This document shows, in pieces, positions 46,288 to 53,002 of a DNA stretch of 53,002 nt. The stretch comes from Legionella sp. (GTDB lineage Bacteria; Pseudomonadota; Gammaproteobacteria; Legionellales; Legionellaceae). Numbering within the stretch: the first letter of the stretch is position 1; each line of letters opens with the position of its first letter. The position numbers and the translations under genes are program-made. Under the pieces are notes generated by a model that was not told the DNA's origin, did no database searches, and saw only the letters and a list, made by a program, of their open reading frames with translations. The stretch spans positions 1-53,002 of the forward strand of contig JARLJR010000107.1 of assembly GCA_031291095.1 (NCBI GenBank). Direction: 5' to 3'.

Positions 46288-46743
46288 TTAACATAAGACA
46301 CAATACCCAGAATTAACCGCAGCACTAGACAGCTTATGATATGCGGGATAAATTAACAGCGCATTTTGTAATAAGCCATTAGCATCTTCCCATAAGCTCG
46401 TGTCATTATTCTTAATTGACGCTACATTCCGCAGCAAATTAATACAGCTAGCATGCTGTCTGTTGATTATTTCCTGAGCGAAGAATGAGCCGTTAGGTGA
46501 TGTTGGTGATACATCAGCACAATCCAACCCAACAATATAGTTAATCACCGTAAGTAATTCCGGTTTATCTAACAGATAAAGCAAGCTGGGCATGTTCGGA
46601 TGTGACAGTAACTTTTCTTCGCGGATAAGTTCCAAAAGCAGCATCAATAAGTCTGCATTTGCCTCTGTGAGTTCAATAGCACTTACTTTTTTAAGTACAG
46701 ATTGATGCAAAGAAAAAAATGTTTCTTTAGATTTAGCTTGCAT
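46288..46743 (-). CDS. Orphan protein ending in a CaaX-like box, 151 residues
   Basis: Unrecognised helical protein without signal peptide or membrane segment. The last residues are AVNSGYCVLC followed by a stop, so the final four, C-V-L-C, form a CaaX motif (Cys, two aliphatics, then Cys). Legionella species are known to deliver effectors whose CaaX boxes are prenylated by the host, such as AnkB. Bacteria have no protein prenyltransferase, so the motif makes sense only inside a eukaryote. The gene starts 34 bases after the gpsA stop on the same strand and could be co-transcribed with that operon. Ribosome-binding site weak (GGGG). Function in the host unknown. Confidence 0.8.
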   Translation of the reverse strand: MQAKSKETFFSLHQSVLKKVSAIELTEANADLLMLLLELIREEKLLSHPNMPSLLYLLDKPELLTVINYIVGLDCADVSPTSPNGSFFAQEIINRQHASCINLLRNVASIKNNDTSLWEDANGLLQNALLIYPAYHKLSSAAVNSGYCVLC

Positions 46744-46777
46744 AATACAACCCCAGGATCAATCATTCAATAAGGAG

Positions 46778-47773
46778 TTATTCTTCCCTGGGTGGCCGGC
46801 TCATTAAACTATGAACAGCCTCTTTGACACTAACGTTCCCTTGTAACAGTGCGTTGATATGCTCACAAATGGGCATTTCAATTCGATTTTGTTGGGCTAG
46901 AAAACACACTTGAGCAGCGTTACTTTTTCCTTCCACAACTTGACCAATTTGTTTCTCTGCTTCATTTATACTGATATTTTTGCCTAAAAGCAAGCCAAAA
47001 CGACGATTACGAGATTGATCATCTGTACAAGTTAATACCAGGTCGCCTACCCCCGCTAAACCCAGGAAGGTATCGGCATTGGCACCTAAGCTTAGCCCTA
47101 AGCGACTCATTTCCGCTAAGCCGCGAGTAATAAGCGCTGCTTTAGCATTAGCTCCATAACCTAAACCATCACTAATCCCACAACCAATAGCTAATACGTT
47201 TTTAACAGCACCACAGACTTGTAAACCAATTAAGTCCTCACTGAGATAAACACGAATATTATTATGATGGAGTAATTCACGAATATTTTTTTGAAACGCT
47301 AAATTATTCCCTGCAAGAGTTAATGCGGTTGGCAAAAAGCGAGCTACTTCTTTGGCAAATGACGGACCACTTACCATGGCAACCGGTAGATCCGGACCAA
47401 AACGTTGTTCGACTAACTGACTGAGGAGTAAATGACTTTGTGGATCAATTCCCTTAGTAATCCAGGCTAGGCCTTGGGTTGACTTAGGTTTATCTATTTT
47501 AGAAAGAATTTCTGCAAAGGCATGGGAAGGAACGGCAATAATGACATAGTCTGCCTCGCGCATGCATTGGCTTAAATCATCTGTAGGAATTAAAGTTTGT
47601 GGGAAACTAATCTCAGGTAAATAACGAGAATTAGATTTCTTTTCAGCCATAAGGGCAACATGCGATGGGTTATGCGCCCATAGCAAAACACGATGCCCTA
47701 TCTGGGATAAATGAATTGCAACAGCGGTGCCCCATGAGCCGGCACCTAATATGGCAATAGTTTTTTTATCCAT
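46778..47773 (-). CDS. gpsA: Glycerol-3-phosphate dehydrogenase [NAD(P)+]
   Basis: Reduces dihydroxyacetone phosphate to sn-glycerol-3-phosphate, which PlsY uses for phospholipid synthesis. The N-terminal loop is AILGAGSWGTAVAIHLSQIG; WITKGIDP, GPSFAKEVA, and catalytic Lys in VCGAVKNVLAIGCGISDGLG are conserved. 331 residues is normal. It lies 5 bases after secB, the last core gene of the rhodanese-grxC-secB-gpsA operon. Confidence 0.97.
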   Translation of the reverse strand: MDKKTIAILGAGSWGTAVAIHLSQIGHRVLLWAHNPSHVALMAEKKSNSRYLPEISFPQTLIPTDDLSQCMREADYVIIAVPSHAFAEILSKIDKPKSTQGLAWITKGIDPQSHLLLSQLVEQRFGPDLPVAMVSGPSFAKEVARFLPTALTLAGNNLAFQKNIRELLHHNNIRVYLSEDLIGLQVCGAVKNVLAIGCGISDGLGYGANAKAALITRGLAEMSRLGLSLGANADTFLGLAGVGDLVLTCTDDQSRNRRFGLLLGKNISINEAEKQIGQVVEGKSNAAQVCFLAQQNRIEMPICEHINALLQGNVSVKEAVHSLMSRPPREE

Positions 47774-47778
47774 ATGTC

Positions 47779-48267
47779 TTAGTGAGTAGTAGTTTCTTCT
47801 TGAGTTTGGGCGCTTTGTTGCTTTTCTGCAAGTTGTTGCATGTATAAAGCATCAAAATTAATTGGCGCTAATACCAGTTGCGGGAAGCTGCCACGAATAA
47901 CTTGTGATGTAATTGCTTCACGAGCATAAGGGAATAGAATGCTTGGGCAGAAACTATTAAGCAAATGATCTAATTGCTCATTTGGAGCACCTTGAATGGT
48001 AAAAATACCCGCTTGTTTTACTTCAACTAGGAACGCAACTTCTTTTTGGTTGTTTACAGTAGCTGTTACTGTTAAAACCACTTCGTAAACACCTGCTTCT
48101 AATTGGGCTGACGTAGTATTAATATCAAGAGTTAACTCAGGTTCCCATTGTTGTTGGAATACCGCAGGAGTATTTGGCGTTTCAAAGGATAAATCTTTAA
48201 CATAAACGCGTTGGATCATGAATTGAGTTTCAAGGTTTTGTTGTTCTTGGTTTGCTTGTTCAGCCAT
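47779..48267 (-). CDS. secB: Protein-export chaperone SecB
   Basis: Tetrameric cytosolic chaperone that hands unfolded preproteins to SecA. The sequence [40 protein letters not shown] and the C-terminal [19 protein letters not shown] are characteristic. 162 residues. Placed between grxC and gpsA as in many gamma-proteobacteria, with spacings of 7 and 5 bases. Confidence 0.97.
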   Translation of the reverse strand: MAEQANQEQQNLETQFMIQRVYVKDLSFETPNTPAVFQQQWEPELTLDINTTSAQLEAGVYEVVLTVTATVNNQKEVAFLVEVKQAGIFTIQGAPNEQLDHLLNSFCPSILFPYAREAITSQVIRGSFPQLVLAPINFDALYMQQLAEKQQSAQTQEETTTH

Positions 48268-48274
48268 GATGTTT

Positions 48275-48529
48275 CTATCCTCTTAGTAATTGATCTAATT
48301 TTCCCTGAGCTTCCAGGGCATGCAAATCATCGCAGCCACCAACATGATGACCATTAATGAATATCTGAGGTACTGTATGCCTGTTACTTTTTTGCATCAT
48401 TTCTTCACGAAGTTCAGGCTGTAAGTCCACACGAATTTCTGTAAACACAGCATTTTTCTTGTTTAGCAGGTCCTTGGCCCTAACACAGTAAGGACAATAG
48501 CCTGTAGTGTAGATAATAACCTCAGCCAT
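48275..48529 (-). CDS. grxC: Glutaredoxin 3
   Basis: Small thiol-disulfide oxidoreductase using glutathione. The active site is C12-P-Y-C15 ([16 protein letters not shown]). The cis-Pro ([18 protein letters not shown]) is conserved. 84 residues matches E. coli Grx3. Second gene in the rhodanese-grxC-secB-gpsA operon, 3 bases downstream of the rhodanese gene. Confidence 0.96.
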   Translation of the reverse strand: MAEVIIYTTGYCPYCVRAKDLLNKKNAVFTEIRVDLQPELREEMMQKSNRHTVPQIFINGHHVGGCDDLHALEAQGKLDQLLRG

Positions 48530-48532
48530 AAT

Positions 48533-48952
48533 TTACTTCCCTTTCACTATAGGTAAGTCAGCATTTTGCCAAGCGGCCATTCCACCGTTGAGTACGGATG
48601 GCTTATAACCTTGGGCGCTGATTTTAGTTGCAAATGCAGGGGATTGTAAGCCGCGTTCACAAACTAAAATAATGGGTTGATTTTTGTATTTATCCATTTT
48701 TGGCTGTTCAAAATCGTCATTTTTGGCATTGATTGCGTCAATGATATGCCCTTTTTTAAAGGCTTCCTTGTCGCGCAAATCAATTACTATGGCATTTTCG
48801 TTATTGATTAGATCAACAGCAGCTTGCGGTGATAGTTGTTTTGCTTTTTTCTTTTGCGTTACTAATTCATTAAGGAAGGTTAAAAATAGCACGACAATGA
48901 AAAGTAGCCACAGTTGCCAGTGATTCGTAATAAATTGACCTAAGTGTTCCAT
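48533..48952 (-). CDS. Membrane-anchored rhodanese-like protein
   Basis: An N-terminal membrane helix (WQLWLLFIVVLFLTFLNE, about 12-29) is followed by a rhodanese domain (NAIVIDLRDKEAFKKGHIID) with catalytic Cys98 in LVCERGLQSPAFA. It probably handles sulfur transfer or thiol redox at the membrane. First gene of the operon with grxC, secB and gpsA, corresponding to YibN in E. coli. Confidence 0.93.
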   Translation of the reverse strand: MEHLGQFITNHWQLWLLFIVVLFLTFLNELVTQKKKAKQLSPQAAVDLINNENAIVIDLRDKEAFKKGHIIDAINAKNDDFEQPKMDKYKNQPIILVCERGLQSPAFATKISAQGYKPSVLNGGMAAWQNADLPIVKGK

Positions 48953-49093
48953 ATTGTACTCATGATTTTTAATAATGAAGCGAATTATCCTCAGAATGCG
49001 GTGTTAACGCAAGTAAAGGAGTTTGTTTCGCGTATTTATAGCCGATTAATGGGGATGCTTATAAAAAATTCAAGTGCGTAGGGCGTAATAATT

Positions 49094-49170
49094 CGCACGT
49101 CATCCTGAGTGAAACGCACGCCATTCCGAACGAAATACGTCATCCTGAACGAAGTGAAGGATCTCCTGAA
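49094..49170. repeat. Family B repeat cluster
   Basis: Three partial copies lie in a row: GCACGTCATCCTGAGTGAAA, CACGCCATTCCGAACGAAAT, and CGTCATCCTGAACGAAGTGA followed by AGGATCTCCTG. They occupy most of the gap between the rhodanese and Smr genes. The third copy carries the full GAACGAAGTGAAG core seen at 6852-6880. Confidence 0.7.
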
Positions 49171-49184
49171 TGTGGCACCTTTCT

Positions 49185-49745
49185 TTAGAGTCGGTTTCTT
49201 TTCAATAACACATACACAGCCCCAGTCCCACCGTCTTTGGGCTGTGCACTATGAAAGGCGAGAACATCATCTAACTGGGGTAACCAACGATTAACTAAAT
49301 TTTTGATAACAGGAGGAGCTCCCAAGAGCCCCCCTTTACCGTGAATAATCAAAAGACAGCGTTTTCCATTTTCTGCTTGGCTATGAATAAATCGACACAA
49401 TAAATCACGCGCATTATCCGCTTTTAACCCATGTAAGTCCAAACGGCCTTCCCAGGGGATTTTGCCATTTTTCAGTTCTTTGAAACGCTGATTAGTTAAT
49501 CCCGATTGAGCATAGGACAATGTGGTTTGCGACAAAACCGTTTCTTGAATGGTATCGGATAAATAATATTCAGTTCTTTCTTCAACTATTGGTTCTATTC
49601 TTTTCTTCCGTGGAATAGGCGGCTTGGGGGAAGATTCTGTCTTTACCCTTTTGTTCTGTTCATTTAATGGTTTGACGCTACGCATGTGTTCGCGAAACAA
49701 AGCTTTGTCTTCATCAGACAGAAAGTCCTTAACCATTTTTATCAA
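49185..49745 (-). CDS. Smr domain protein (SmrB/YfcN-like)
   Basis: A 186-residue protein with a basic N-terminal region and a C-terminal Smr domain: LDLHGLKADNARDLL (102-116) and LLIIHGKGGL (131-140). Smr proteins are nucleases; SmrB in E. coli cleaves mRNA at collided ribosomes. It is adjacent to the divergent prmB, as smrB is in E. coli, which supports SmrB identity. The first ATG (49745) or the fourth codon may be the start. The gene end lies close to a family B repeat cluster. Confidence 0.88.
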   Translation of the reverse strand: MIKMVKDFLSDEDKALFREHMRSVKPLNEQNKRVKTESSPKPPIPRKKRIEPIVEERTEYYLSDTIQETVLSQTTLSYAQSGLTNQRFKELKNGKIPWEGRLDLHGLKADNARDLLCRFIHSQAENGKRCLLIIHGKGGLLGAPPVIKNLVNRWLPQLDDVLAFHSAQPKDGGTGAVYVLLKRNRL

Positions 49746-49858
49746 TATTTAAGAGTTATGTCCGAAGTATACTTAAGATCCTTCAAAATGCCAGGTTTAC
49801 GAGGTACAATCTGTATCTTTTCTGCATAACAACCACATCCTGGTAACATGGAGTAGGA

Positions 49859-50776
49859 ATGAGTAATTATATTCTTAAAGAAACAGAAGAATTATCAACA
49901 GTTTTGGATTTTTTACGTTTTAGTTTGTCTTGTGCTATTGATGCACAATTGTATTATGGTCATGGCACGGACAATGCCTTGGACGACATGCGGTCTTTAA
50001 TTCTTAGAAGTTTGTCCCTTCCTTATGATATTGATCCGATGCTTTTAAATGGTCGCCTCACGACGAGTGAAAAGAAATTCTTATGCGAGCAGTTAGAGAA
50101 ACGGGTTAATCAACGTGTTCCTGTTCCTTACTTAATTAAAGAAGCTTATTTTTGTGATTTGCCATTTTATGTGGATGAACGCGTGTTGATTCCTCGTTCA
50201 CCTATAGCTGAATTGATTAATGAGCAATTTGCGCCGTGGATTGAGGCGGATAAAGTTGATCGCATATTGGATTTATGTACGGGAAGTGGGTGTATTGCTA
50301 TCGCCTGTTGCTATGCGTTCCCAGAAGCCCAGGTCGATGCAGTAGATATTTCTAGCGAAGCACTCGCTGTTGCTGCCATTAATTGTGAAGAGCTTGGCGT
50401 TGAAGAGCAACTTACCCTCATTGAATCGGATTGTTTCGCCAAAGTGCCCAAGGTCCGCTATGATTTAATTGTGAGTAATCCTCCCTATGTTGGTAAGGAA
50501 GAAATGCAGACGCTTCCCGATGAATTCCGACATGAGCCTGTATTGGCTTTAGAAACAGGTAATAATGGTTTGGCCATTGTGGAAGACATATTAAAAAATG
50601 CATCTGAATACCTCAGTGACCATGGAATTTTAATCGTTGAAGTGGGTAATAGTGAAGAGGCACTAAATGATGCGTATCCTCATGTTCCATTTACCTGGTT
50701 GGATATGAGTCATGGCGGGCAGGGTGTGTTCTTATTAACGAAACAGCAATTGGACGAATACTTCAATGTCAGGTAA
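49859..50776 (+). CDS. prmB: Ribosomal protein uL3 glutamine methyltransferase PrmB
   Basis: Methylates Gln of ribosomal protein L3. The sequence [21 protein letters not shown] followed by [10 protein letters not shown] is the PrmB N-terminal signature. The SAM motif is [20 protein letters not shown] and the catalytic motif is [12 protein letters not shown]. 305 residues. Its end overlaps aroC by 11 bases, giving a prmB-aroC-asd operon. It is a paralogue of prmC at 26 kb. Confidence 0.96.
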   Translation: MSNYILKETEELSTVLDFLRFSLSCAIDAQLYYGHGTDNALDDMRSLILRSLSLPYDIDPMLLNGRLTTSEKKFLCEQLEKRVNQRVPVPYLIKEAYFCDLPFYVDERVLIPRSPIAELINEQFAPWIEADKVDRILDLCTGSGCIAIACCYAFPEAQVDAVDISSEALAVAAINCEELGVEEQLTLIESDCFAKVPKVRYDLIVSNPPYVGKEEMQTLPDEFRHEPVLALETGNNGLAIVEDILKNASEYLSDHGILIVEVGNSEEALNDAYPHVPFTWLDMSHGGQGVFLLTKQQLDEYFNVR

Positions 50777-51821
50777 TACCTTTGGAACCTTATTTACCGT
50801 CACTACGTTTGGTGAAAGCCATGGTCCGGCTATTGGTTGTATTGTCGATGGTTGTCCGCCAGGCTTAGAGTTGCGTGAAGAGGATATCCAACCTTTTTTA
50901 GATAAACGTAAGCCAGGTCAATCTAAATACACTACGCAACGAAGAGAAGATGATAAGGTGCAAATTCTTTCTGGCGTTTTTGAAGGAAAAACGACTGGAA
51001 CCCCAATTGCTTTATTGATCCCGAATATGGATCAACGTTCGCGTGATTATGAAGAAATAAAGGATTTGTTTCGTCCTGGTCATGCTGATTTTACTTACCA
51101 CCATAAATATGGCCATCGCGATTATCGAGGTGGGGGGCGTTCTTCTGCGCGTGAAACAGCGGCTCGAGTTGCTGCTGGTGCGATCGCTCGCTTGTATTTA
51201 CAGCGTCATCTGCAAGTGGAAATTGTTGGTTATCTGGAGCAAATGGGTGATTTAGTCTTGCATTTTGACCATGAGCAGGAAATTAATAATAACCCGTTTT
51301 TTTGCCCGAATAATCAACAGGTTGAAGCACTGGCAGAGTATGTTGATCGTTTACGACGACAAGGTGATTCAGTTGGCGCGCGAGTTAAGGTTGTTGCCAA
51401 AAATGTACCTGTAGGTTTGGGTGATCCAGTTTTTGATAAGTTGGATGCGACTTTAGCTTTTGCAATGATGTCGATTAATGCAGTCAAGGGTGTTGAGATC
51501 GGGGCTGGTTTTGCCGCAGTTCAGCAGCTGGGTTCGGTTCATCGTGATCAAATGTCACAAGAAGGTTTTTTAAGTAATAATGCCGGTGGAATTTTAGGTG
51601 GGATTTCTACTGGGCAAAATATCGAAGTCAGTATGGTGTTAAAACCCACCTCGAGTATTACTACTCCAGGCAAAACAATGAATGTTTTTGGCGAAGAGGT
51701 GACTGTGGTGACTAAAGGCCGCCATGATCCCTGCGTGGGAATTAGAGCAGTGCCTATAGCTGAGGCGATGATGGCATTAGTACTGATGGACCATTATCTA
51801 CGGCAAAAGGCAATACAATAA
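50766..51821 (+). CDS. aroC: Chorismate synthase
   Basis: Converts EPSP to chorismate using reduced FMN. Signature regions are [40 protein letters not shown] and the third motif [17 protein letters not shown]. The 351-residue length is standard. The gene is translationally coupled to prmB, and asd follows after 11 bases. Confidence 0.98.
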   Translation: MSGNTFGTLFTVTTFGESHGPAIGCIVDGCPPGLELREEDIQPFLDKRKPGQSKYTTQRREDDKVQILSGVFEGKTTGTPIALLIPNMDQRSRDYEEIKDLFRPGHADFTYHHKYGHRDYRGGGRSSARETAARVAAGAIARLYLQRHLQVEIVGYLEQMGDLVLHFDHEQEINNNPFFCPNNQQVEALAEYVDRLRRQGDSVGARVKVVAKNVPVGLGDPVFDKLDATLAFAMMSINAVKGVEIGAGFAAVQQLGSVHRDQMSQEGFLSNNAGGILGGISTGQNIEVSMVLKPTSSITTPGKTMNVFGEEVTVVTKGRHDPCVGIRAVPIAEAMMALVLMDHYLRQKAIQ

Positions 51822-51832
51822 AAGAGGGTATA

Positions 51833-52855
51833 ATGAGCATAGAATTAAATATAGCTATAGTAGGTGTTACGGGGGCTGTTGGCGAAGCCATTCTAACAGT
51901 TTTAGAAGAGCGTCAGCTTCCAATTAAAAACCTTTATCCTTTAGCCAGTTCTCGTTCAGTGGGTAAGACCATTGCGTTTAATAAGCAGCAATTCGATGTT
52001 TTAGATTTAGCTGAATTCGATTTTAGCCAGGCAGATATTGCTTTGTTTTCTGCAGGTAGCGCGGTATCTAAAGAGTATGCTCCTAAAGCTGCGGCAGCAG
52101 GTTGTATTGTTATTGATAACAGCTCCTGCTTTCGTTATGAAGATGATATTCCTCTAGTGGTTCCTGAGGTTAATCCGCATCGTATTGCAGATTATCGAAA
52201 TAGAAACATTATTGCGAATCCTAATTGCTCCACGATTCAAATGGTGGTTGCGCTAAAACCGCTTTATGATGCTGCAGGGATTTCGCGAATTAATGTGGCT
52301 ACTTATCAATCGGTTTCTGGTACTGGGAAAAAAGCAATTAGTGAGCTTATTTCACAAGTAGCGGATTTGCTCAATGGCAGACCTGCGAAAATTGATGTGT
52401 ATCCTCAGCAGATCGCCTTTAATGCCATTCCTCACATTGATCAATTTGAAGATAACGGGTACACCCGTGAAGAAATGAAGATGGTATGGGAAACACGCAA
52501 AATTATGGAAGATGCAGAGATTTTAGTGAACCCAACTGCGGTGCGAATACCCGCAATCTATGGGCATTCAGAAGCAATTCACGTGGAATTAAAAAGACCC
52601 ATGTCTGCTGCTGAAGCACGTACACTTCTTTCTAAAGCCCCAGGGGTGAAAGTAGTTGATAACACTGCTAAAGCTAGTTACCCCACGGTGATAAAAAATG
52701 CGGTAGGGCATGATGATGTATTTGTTGGCCGTATCCGCGAAGATCTTTCTCACCCTAATGGGCTAAATTTATGGGTGGTTTCAGATAATATCCGTAAGGG
52801 CGCTGCATCAAATGCAGTGCAAATCGCGGAGATTTTGCAGAGAGAGTATTTGTAG
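51833..52855 (+). CDS. asd: Aspartate-semialdehyde dehydrogenase
   Basis: Reduces aspartyl phosphate to the semialdehyde, feeding Lys/DAP, Met and Thr synthesis. The N-terminal NADP loop is IVGVTGAVGEAIL; the catalytic C132 is in NPNCSTIQMV, and GTGKKAISEL and GHSEAIHVELK carry the other conserved residues. The 340-residue length matches the Gram-positive-like ASADH branch found in several gamma-proteobacteria. Last gene of prmB-aroC-asd in this window. Confidence 0.96.
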   Translation: MSIELNIAIVGVTGAVGEAILTVLEERQLPIKNLYPLASSRSVGKTIAFNKQQFDVLDLAEFDFSQADIALFSAGSAVSKEYAPKAAAAGCIVIDNSSCFRYEDDIPLVVPEVNPHRIADYRNRNIIANPNCSTIQMVVALKPLYDAAGISRINVATYQSVSGTGKKAISELISQVADLLNGRPAKIDVYPQQIAFNAIPHIDQFEDNGYTREEMKMVWETRKIMEDAEILVNPTAVRIPAIYGHSEAIHVELKRPMSAAEARTLLSKAPGVKVVDNTAKASYPTVIKNAVGHDDVFVGRIREDLSHPNGLNLWVVSDNIRKGAASNAVQIAEILQREYL

Positions 52856-52888
52856 CGCTTCGATAATTCCTCCCTTCGCCACCCTGGG

Positions 52889-53002
<114 letters not shown>

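Overview
This 53 kb stretch is the low-GC (roughly 40 percent by eye) chromosome of a gamma-proteobacterium, almost certainly a Legionella species. It carries a PlaA-type secreted lysophospholipase, a probable AnkK/LegA5-type ankyrin effector, several Legionella-style orphan proteins, and housekeeping genes in an order that resembles the L. pneumophila chromosome as I recall it (not checked against a database). The right end is 112 consecutive Gs (52891-53002), which looks like a sequencing or assembly artefact at a contig end.

Layout. 1-4.9 kb: macromolecular synthesis operon rpsU-gatB/yqeY-dnaG-rpoD on the minus strand, with a strong sigma70 promoter and an internal terminator after rpsU; tsaD diverges from it. 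5-12.5 kb: an orphan protein, plsY with an unusual lysine/alanine-rich tail, hemW, mdh and two orphan proteins, one containing three exact 40-residue repeats. 12.6-19.5 kb: fadH, an exported seven-bladed beta-propeller protein and its decayed, internally deleted paralogue, a DEAD-box helicase, and a protein with a C-terminal membrane anchor. 19.7-24 kb: plaA, a DUF3530 protein, djlA and waaA (envelope and lipid functions). 24-32.6 kb: a HAD-like orphan with effector features, dksA, the hemA-prfA-prmC operon, a small conserved ORF, rseP, comF and bioC. 32.6-39 kb: orphan, MHS-type transporter, lipoprotein, pirin, ispA-xseB, radA. 39-45.4 kb: effector-like pocket with an ankyrin/kinase-like protein, a small cysteine-rich secreted protein and a 1199-residue orphan. 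45.4-52.9 kb: murI, a 151-residue protein ending in a CaaX-like box, the rhodanese-grxC-secB-gpsA operon, an Smr protein, and prmB-aroC-asd.

The core genes cover transcription and translation, heme and isoprenoid synthesis, protein export and amino acid synthesis. The orphan genes between them are the accessory part. The strongest leads are the CaaX-ending protein (possible host-prenylated effector), the HAD-like protein, the kinase-like ankyrin protein and the 1199-residue protein. Intergenic spaces hold at least four families of short palindromic repeats. No gene-free stretch exceeds 300 bases, and I saw no tRNA, rRNA, CRISPR array or transposase.
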